Shown: positions 59,560 to 64,000 of the stretch, in pieces
Layout of the letters: each line of letters opens with the position of its first letter
Numbering within the stretch: position 1 is the stretch's first letter
Source of the DNA: Deltaproteobacteria bacterium
Lineage (GTDB): Bacteria > Desulfobacterota > Desulfobacteria > Desulfobacterales > B30-G6
Direction: 5' to 3'
DNA: 64,000 nt
Assembly: GCA_022340465.1 (NCBI GenBank)
Contig: JAJDNW010000088.1
Span: forward strand, 1 to 64,000
Position numbers and translations under genes: made by a program
The notes under the pieces: model-generated
Seen by the model: only the letters and a program-made list of their open reading frames with translations
Databases searched by the model: none
What the model was told of the DNA's origin: nothing

Positions 59560-61149
59560 ATGTCGAAGCTGAGTGTTGAAGCGAAAGTTGGCGTGGTTGT
59601 CGTCATCGGACTGGTTCTCCTGGGCTACATGTCCATGAAGGTCGGCAAGATCGGTTTCTCCAAAAATCAGGGATACCCGATCGAAGTCTTGTTCGATTCC
59701 GCCAGCGGCCTGGCCCGGGATGTCACTGTTGAACAGGCCGGGGTGGAAATCGGCCGGGTTCAGGACATTCGCCTCGAGGACGGCAAAGCCCTGGTTACGC
59801 TGCGTATCAAACCCGCCATCGACATAAAGAAAGACGCCAGGGCCATTATCAGGACCCGGGGCATCCTCGGGGATAAATATGTTGAGATCATGGCGGGCAC
59901 CGCCTCCGCTCCAACCCTCACGGCCGGGGAAAGGCTCGTGCGAACGGTTCCTGTCACCGATCTGGATACGCTCATGAATGTTCTGGGAGATGTGGCCTCC
60001 GACATCAAGAATCTCACCGGCGCTTTGTCCAACGTTCTCGGCGGAGCTGAAGGAGAAGCCTCGGTCCGTGCCATCGTCACAAACCTGCGTGAAGTGGTTA
60101 CGGGCCTCAATCAGACGTTGCAGAGAAACAGCGAGGACTTCGACCGCATCGTCGAAAACCTGGCGGGTTTTTCGGAATCCTTGAAATCAGTGGGCGATGC
60201 CAGCCGGGAGGACGTCAAAGAAATCATCGCCAGTGTCCGCCGGGTTACCGGCAATATGGAGTCTCTGGTCACGGACCTGGATGAGATCACCGGCAAAATA
60301 AAAAGCGGGGAAGGGAGTATCGGCAGGCTGATCTATGAAGAGGATACCATCGACGAGCTCAACGAAACGCTGGCGTCATTGAGGGAAATCACCCGCAGCA
60401 TCAACCGGGGCGAAGGAACCCTGGGCCGGCTGATCAAGGAAGACCAAACCATCGAAAGCCTCAACACGACCCTGGCCTCCCTGGACGAGATTACCGACAA
60501 AATCAACACCGGACAGGGCACTATCGGCAGACTGGTCAATGACGAGGAAACCGTCGATTCGCTCAACACCACCCTGGCGCAGCTCAACACCTACCTTGAA
60601 AAGCAGGAAACATTTCGCACCTATCTCGATTACCGCGGGGAATATCAATTCAACAGCGAAGCACTTAAATCATACGTGACCCTGCGTATCCAACCCCGCG
60701 AAGACAAGTACTATCTTCTACAAGTCATCGACGATCCCGAAGGCAAGGAAACGGTCACCGACACGACCACCGACATAAACGGGAATATCGTCGAATCCCA
60801 CGAAGTCAAGATCGAACGCGATGCCCTTAAATTTTCGGCCCAAGTCGCCAAACGGTATTACGACTTCGTCCTCAGGGGCGGGCTGCTCGAATCAACCGGC
60901 GGATTCGGCTTCGATTATTATTTCCTCGATGACAAGCTGCTCGTTTCTCTGGAAGCCTTCGACTTCAGCCTGGACCGCAACCCGCATCTCAAAACCAAAA
61001 TCGACTATACACCTTTTTCACATCTTTATATTACGACAGGGTATGACAATTTTATCAACGAAGATTCCCGTTCCTTTTTCATCGGGGGGGGAATCAGCTT
61101 TTCGGATGAAGATGTCAAAACCATTTTTTCAAGCCTTCCCATTCCCTGA
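59560..61149 (+). CDS. mlaD: MCE (MlaD-like) protein with helical repeats and barrel-like C-terminus
   Basis: A 529-residue MCE protein, far longer than E. coli MlaD (183). An N-terminal signal anchor (residues ~8-24) is followed by one MCE domain (about 36-130; IEVLFDSASGLARDVTVEQAGVEIG). A helical segment comes next, with three tandem 34-residue repeats (250-283, 284-317, 318-349; GEGSIGRLI / GEGTLGRLI / GQGTIGRLV). The C-terminal ~170 residues are beta-rich (FVLRGGLLESTGGFGFDYYFLDD, FFIGGGISFSDED). This could form a bridge from the inner to the outer membrane. Third gene of the mlaEF operon. Confidence 0.9.
   Translation: MSKLSVEAKVGVVVVIGLVLLGYMSMKVGKIGFSKNQGYPIEVLFDSASGLARDVTVEQAGVEIGRVQDIRLEDGKALVTLRIKPAIDIKKDARAIIRTRGILGDKYVEIMAGTASAPTLTAGERLVRTVPVTDLDTLMNVLGDVASDIKNLTGALSNVLGGAEGEASVRAIVTNLREVVTGLNQTLQRNSEDFDRIVENLAGFSESLKSVGDASREDVKEIIASVRRVTGNMESLVTDLDEITGKIKSGEGSIGRLIYEEDTIDELNETLASLREITRSINRGEGTLGRLIKEDQTIESLNTTLASLDEITDKINTGQGTIGRLVNDEETVDSLNTTLAQLNTYLEKQETFRTYLDYRGEYQFNSEALKSYVTLRIQPREDKYYLLQVIDDPEGKETVTDTTTDINGNIVESHEVKIERDALKFSAQVAKRYYDFVLRGGLLESTGGFGFDYYFLDDKLLVSLEAFDFSLDRNPHLKTKIDYTPFSHLYITTGYDNFINEDSRSFFIGGGISFSDEDVKTIFSSLPIP
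60307..60606 (+). repeat. 102-bp (34-codon) tandem repeat inside the MCE gene
   Basis: Three consecutive 102-bp units encode 34-residue repeats beginning G-E/Q-G-S/T-I/L-G-R-L and containing LN.TLA.L. Units start at residues 250, 284 and 318; the last is two residues short. They predict a helical rod between the MCE domain and the C-terminal beta domain. Confidence 0.8.
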
Positions 61150-61157
61150 CACATCGT

Positions 61158-62669
61158 ATGAACAAGCACATGAATACCCATGCACGCATTGAATATAAAA
61201 CCGGCATTCGACGAACGATGAATGACAAAGAGATCACCCCAAAGAGTCGGAATCCTGGCCAGATCGACGAAAAGGCCAAACCCTTCAGGCTTTACAAATT
61301 CTTCACGCTGACCAGTTTTGTGTTCATTTTTGTAGGGACCATTGTACTCTCTTCCCTCAACATGCACTGGGCCAGAAAGATGCAGTTCAGCAAAAGCGAA
61401 GATTACGCCCTTCTTTTGATATCCAATTTGAATCATCAGATCTTCAGGCAGTTCATGCTGCCCATGAAGCTTGCCGGTGAAAAAATCCGGCTGAGGGAGA
61501 AGCGCCAGTTTGAGAGGCTGGACACCATCGTCCGCGGCACCCTGCACGGCTTCAACGTGGAAAGGATCAAAATATACAACACAAACAACATCATTATTTA
61601 CAGTTTCGATGAAGAAATCATGGGGATAAAGGATATCGGCGGCTCGGGGTATCAGAACGCGGCTTTGGGCAACCACACCTCGGAGCTGGAACAAAATGGC
61701 AGCTTCTGGCAAATCCTGCTCGGGTTTCCAAAAGAAATCCGGATCACTACGTATGCCGCCCTGCATGCCGAAGAGTCGCTGGCCGTCACCACCGGGCCGA
61801 TCTTCGGCGTCGTCGAGATTGTTCAGGACATTACCGATGACTATCGCACCATATTCAAGTTTCAGGTGCTGGTCGTTCTGACTATCATGCTGGTAATGGG
61901 TATTCTTTTTATTGTGCTCATATCCGTGGTAAAGAGAGGCGAAGAAACCATCGAGGCACGGGCGCGGGAGCGGCTGAGGCTCATGGACCAGCTGAGCCGG
62001 GCGGAGCACCTGTCTTCGATCGGGGAAATGGTGGCCAGCGTTTCCCACGAAATCCGCAACCCGCTCGGCATCATCAGAAGTTCAGCCGAGCTGTTGAAAA
62101 AGAAAATCCGCACCCTGGACCGGACCAACACCATACCGGACGTCATCATCGAGGAAGCTGCGCGGCTGAACAACATCATCACCGATTTTCTGAATTTCGC
62201 CAAACCGCGGCGTCCCAGTTTGAGTGCATGCCGCATCGATGAAATTCTCGGAAAGAACATCGCCTATCTCTCTTCTGAAACGACGAAAAAGGGGTATGTC
62301 ATCGATCATCAGTGGAATGGACATGTGCCGGACGTCATCGCCGACAGCGACATGCTTTACCAGGCTTTTTTGAATGTTTTGATCAACGCCATGCAGTCCA
62401 TGCCGGACGGGGGCAAAATCGGAATCGAGATCACCGATGCCGAAGAACATGTTGTCGTCCATTTCAGGGACAGCGGTACCGGGATTGACGAAAAGATCAT
62501 CGACAAAATATGGTCGCCCTTTTTTACCACCAAAGAAAAGGGCACCGGCATGGGGCTGGGCATCGTGAAAAACATCATTGAAGCCCACGGCGGCAGCATA
62601 ACGATCGCCAATCGCAGTACACAAGGTGTCGACGTAGCCATCCGGCTGCCCGTAAATCAAGGAAGTTGA
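61158..62669 (+). CDS. Membrane-bound sensor histidine kinase
   Basis: A 503-residue kinase: transmembrane helix 1 (~residues 48-67), a ~170-residue periplasmic sensor region, transmembrane helix 2 (~235-258), then HisKA with H in ASVSHEIRNPLG (near residue 296) and an HATPase_c domain (N box EAARLNNIIT; GTGMGLGIVKNIIEAHGG near 462). Several starts are possible; 61158 is the first, and ATG 61218 gives a better start for a cytoplasmic leader, without a strong ribosome site for either. The response regulator follows 3 bp downstream. Confidence 0.9.
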   Translation: MNKHMNTHARIEYKTGIRRTMNDKEITPKSRNPGQIDEKAKPFRLYKFFTLTSFVFIFVGTIVLSSLNMHWARKMQFSKSEDYALLLISNLNHQIFRQFMLPMKLAGEKIRLREKRQFERLDTIVRGTLHGFNVERIKIYNTNNIIIYSFDEEIMGIKDIGGSGYQNAALGNHTSELEQNGSFWQILLGFPKEIRITTYAALHAEESLAVTTGPIFGVVEIVQDITDDYRTIFKFQVLVVLTIMLVMGILFIVLISVVKRGEETIEARARERLRLMDQLSRAEHLSSIGEMVASVSHEIRNPLGIIRSSAELLKKKIRTLDRTNTIPDVIIEEAARLNNIITDFLNFAKPRRPSLSACRIDEILGKNIAYLSSETTKKGYVIDHQWNGHVPDVIADSDMLYQAFLNVLINAMQSMPDGGKIGIEITDAEEHVVVHFRDSGTGIDEKIIDKIWSPFFTTKEKGTGMGLGIVKNIIEAHGGSITIANRSTQGVDVAIRLPVNQGS

Positions 62670-62671
62670 AA

Positions 62672-64000
62672 ATGGAGACGATACTGATAGTTGACGACGA
62701 AAAAAATTATCCGCCGATTCTGGCCGCCGTCATGGAGGAGGAAGGATATGAATCGTTGATGGCCAACAGTGGTGAAGAAGCCCTGAACATCCTGAAACAC
62801 TCGGATGTCGACCTTGTCCTCACCGACATGAAGATGCCCGCCATGGATGGCATCGCACTTTTGGAAAATGTCAAGAAAAAGGATCCGGAGCTCCCGGTAA
62901 TCATGATGACGGCATACGGCACCGTTGAAAAGGCGGTCGAAGCCATGCAGAAAGGTGCGTACAGTTACATCATGAAGCCCTTCGACAACGAAAGTCTCAT
63001 CGTCTACGTAAACAAGGCCATCTCCATGTACCGCGTGATCAAAGAGAACCGGCGGCTGAGGCAAACGGTGGAGTCGCAGTACAGTTTTGGAAATATTATC
63101 GGCAAAAGCAAAAAGATGCAGGCGGTGTTCGATACCATCCGGAAAATCGCACCGGCCAGTGCCACGGTGCTGATAGAGGGTGAGAGCGGCACAGGCAAAG
63201 ACCTCGTGGCCAAATCGATTCATTTCAACGGCCCCCGGCGGGATTACCCCTTTGTGGCTGTGAACTGTACCGCTCTTGCCGAAAGCCTCCTCGAAAGCGA
63301 ATTGTTCGGTCATGAAAGAGGGGCCTTTACAGGTGCGGTGTCATCTAAAAAGGGTCGCTTTGAACTGGCGGACGGCGGGACCCTTTTTCTGGATGAAATC
63401 GGTGAACTCTCACCTTCCCTACAGGTAAAACTGCTGCGTGTTCTCCAGGACAAAGTTTTCGAGCGGGTCGGCGGCATACGACAGGTTTCCGTCAATTTTC
63501 GGCTTATTGCGGCTACCAACAAACGGTTGAAGGAAGAGGTCGACAAAGGACGTTTCAGAGAGGATCTGTTCTACCGCTTGAATGTCGTCCATGTCAACCT
63601 GCCGCCCTTGAGGGAGCGCCAGGAAGATCTTCATCTCTTGGTGGACCATTTCATCGGCAAATACGCCGCTGAAAGAGAGCTGGCCCCCCCGGTAAGGGGC
63701 ATCGAAAGGGAGGTCGAATGGATGTTCTTCAATTATCACTGGCCTGGAAATGTGCGCGAGCTGGAAAATGTGATCGAACGGGCCATGATCCTTTGCCCCA
63801 ACGAGATACTCAAGATACAAGACTTACCCAGGGATTTCAGAAATTCCATATCCGATTCACAGCGGCTTGACAACATACCCGAAGACGCCCAGCTTTTCGA
63901 TACCCTCTATGATATCGAAAAAATGATGATATTGAGGGCGTTGAAGCTCACCAATAATGTTCAGAGCGATGCGGCCCATTTGCTGGGCATCAGTAAGGGC
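62672..64000 (+). CDS. NtrC-family sigma-54 response regulator (3'-truncated by window)
   Basis: First 443 residues of a two-component regulator whose end lies past the window. The receiver domain has D52 in VLTDMKMP, preceded by the acidic pocket DDE. The AAA+ domain has Walker A GESGTGKDLVAKSIH (near 170), the sigma-54 loop GAFTGAVSSKKG (near 222), Walker B LFLDEIGEL (near 239). The frame ends in the Fis-type HTH (DAAHLLGISKG). It is the partner of the kinase 2 bp upstream. Predicted to activate sigma-54 promoters; target genes are unknown. Confidence 0.93.
   Translation, partial: METILIVDDEKNYPPILAAVMEEEGYESLMANSGEEALNILKHSDVDLVLTDMKMPAMDGIALLENVKKKDPELPVIMMTAYGTVEKAVEAMQKGAYSYIMKPFDNESLIVYVNKAISMYRVIKENRRLRQTVESQYSFGNIIGKSKKMQAVFDTIRKIAPASATVLIEGESGTGKDLVAKSIHFNGPRRDYPFVAVNCTALAESLLESELFGHERGAFTGAVSSKKGRFELADGGTLFLDEIGELSPSLQVKLLRVLQDKVFERVGGIRQVSVNFRLIAATNKRLKEEVDKGRFREDLFYRLNVVHVNLPPLRERQEDLHLLVDHFIGKYAAERELAPPVRGIEREVEWMFFNYHWPGNVRELENVIERAMILCPNEILKIQDLPRDFRNSISDSQRLDNIPEDAQLFDTLYDIEKMMILRALKLTNNVQSDAAHLLGISKG

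Overview
The window is 64 kb of a GC-rich Gram-negative genome. The outer-membrane machinery (type IV pilus secretin, MlaFED/MCE lipid transport, Omp85-like barrel, OprP-like porin) shows two membranes. The anaerobic style of the enzymes points to an acid-degrading Desulfobacterota relative, for example Desulfobacterales. Those enzymes are a 4-hydroxybutyryl-CoA dehydratase, CCG-domain Fe-S protein, 2,4-dienoyl-CoA-reductase-type flavoenzymes, an ADP-forming acyl-CoA synthetase, pyrrolysine-free MttB homologues and many sigma-54 PAS regulators. That placement is inferred from gene content, not from a marker gene. I see no rRNA, tRNA, CRISPR array, transposase or integrase.

Layout. 1-4 kb: 3' part of an NDP-forming acyl-CoA synthetase, a DMT permease and a methyltransferase. 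4-7.7 kb (minus): a MacAB-like tripartite exporter whose adaptor carries an inserted CpxP/Spy-like helical segment. 8-12.9 kb: HMG-CoA lyase, a MoeA-like molybdopterin protein with a Cys-rich tail, a ThDP enzyme and a hotdog thioesterase. 12.9-27.5 kb (minus): a long fatty/hydroxy-acid oxidation block with SDR, EtfA, EtfB, thiolase, FadJ-type bifunctional enzyme, acyl-CoA ligase, acyl-CoA dehydrogenase, an ACAD10/11-type kinase and dehydrogenase pair (LvaA/LvaC-like), 4-hydroxybutyryl-CoA dehydratase and an atypical thioredoxin. Ligase, dehydrogenases with ETF, hydratase/dehydrogenase and thiolase make a complete beta-oxidation spiral; the kinase/ACAD pair and AbfD would feed 4-hydroxyacyl-CoAs into it by two different chemistries.

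27.8-41.3 kb: a small ABM-fold protein, an Omp85-like barrel, an HdrD-like Fe-S protein, two old-yellow-enzyme reductases interleaved with two sigma-54 PAS regulators that have Cys-rich PAS segments, an FmdB zinc ribbon, a VWA/MoxR pair, and a decayed UROD/MetE-like pseudogene. 41.6-52 kb: a PLP trans-sulfuration enzyme, then a 9-kb block bounded by a 51-bp inverted repeat. The block holds two MttB-family methyltransferases, a GPH/MFS symporter, a porin, a truncated adenylate cyclase, a ferredoxin-nitroreductase, a uracil-DNA-glycosylase-like protein and a class V aminotransferase-fold protein.

52-57.8 kb (minus): pilMNOPQ led by a small XRE-type regulator and closed by a clear intrinsic terminator. 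58-61 kb (plus): mlaE-mlaF-MCE protein, divergent from pil across an AT-rich spacer with candidate promoters and a 17-bp direct repeat. 61-64 kb: a two-component pair (membrane histidine kinase and an NtrC-type regulator that runs off the window).

The observations most worth following are the paired 4-hydroxyacyl-CoA routes, the inverted-repeat-bounded MttB block, the MacA insertion, the MCE protein with 34-residue repeats and a barrel-like C-terminus, two untracked small ORFs coupled to upstream genes, and several dispersed or palindromic intergenic repeats.
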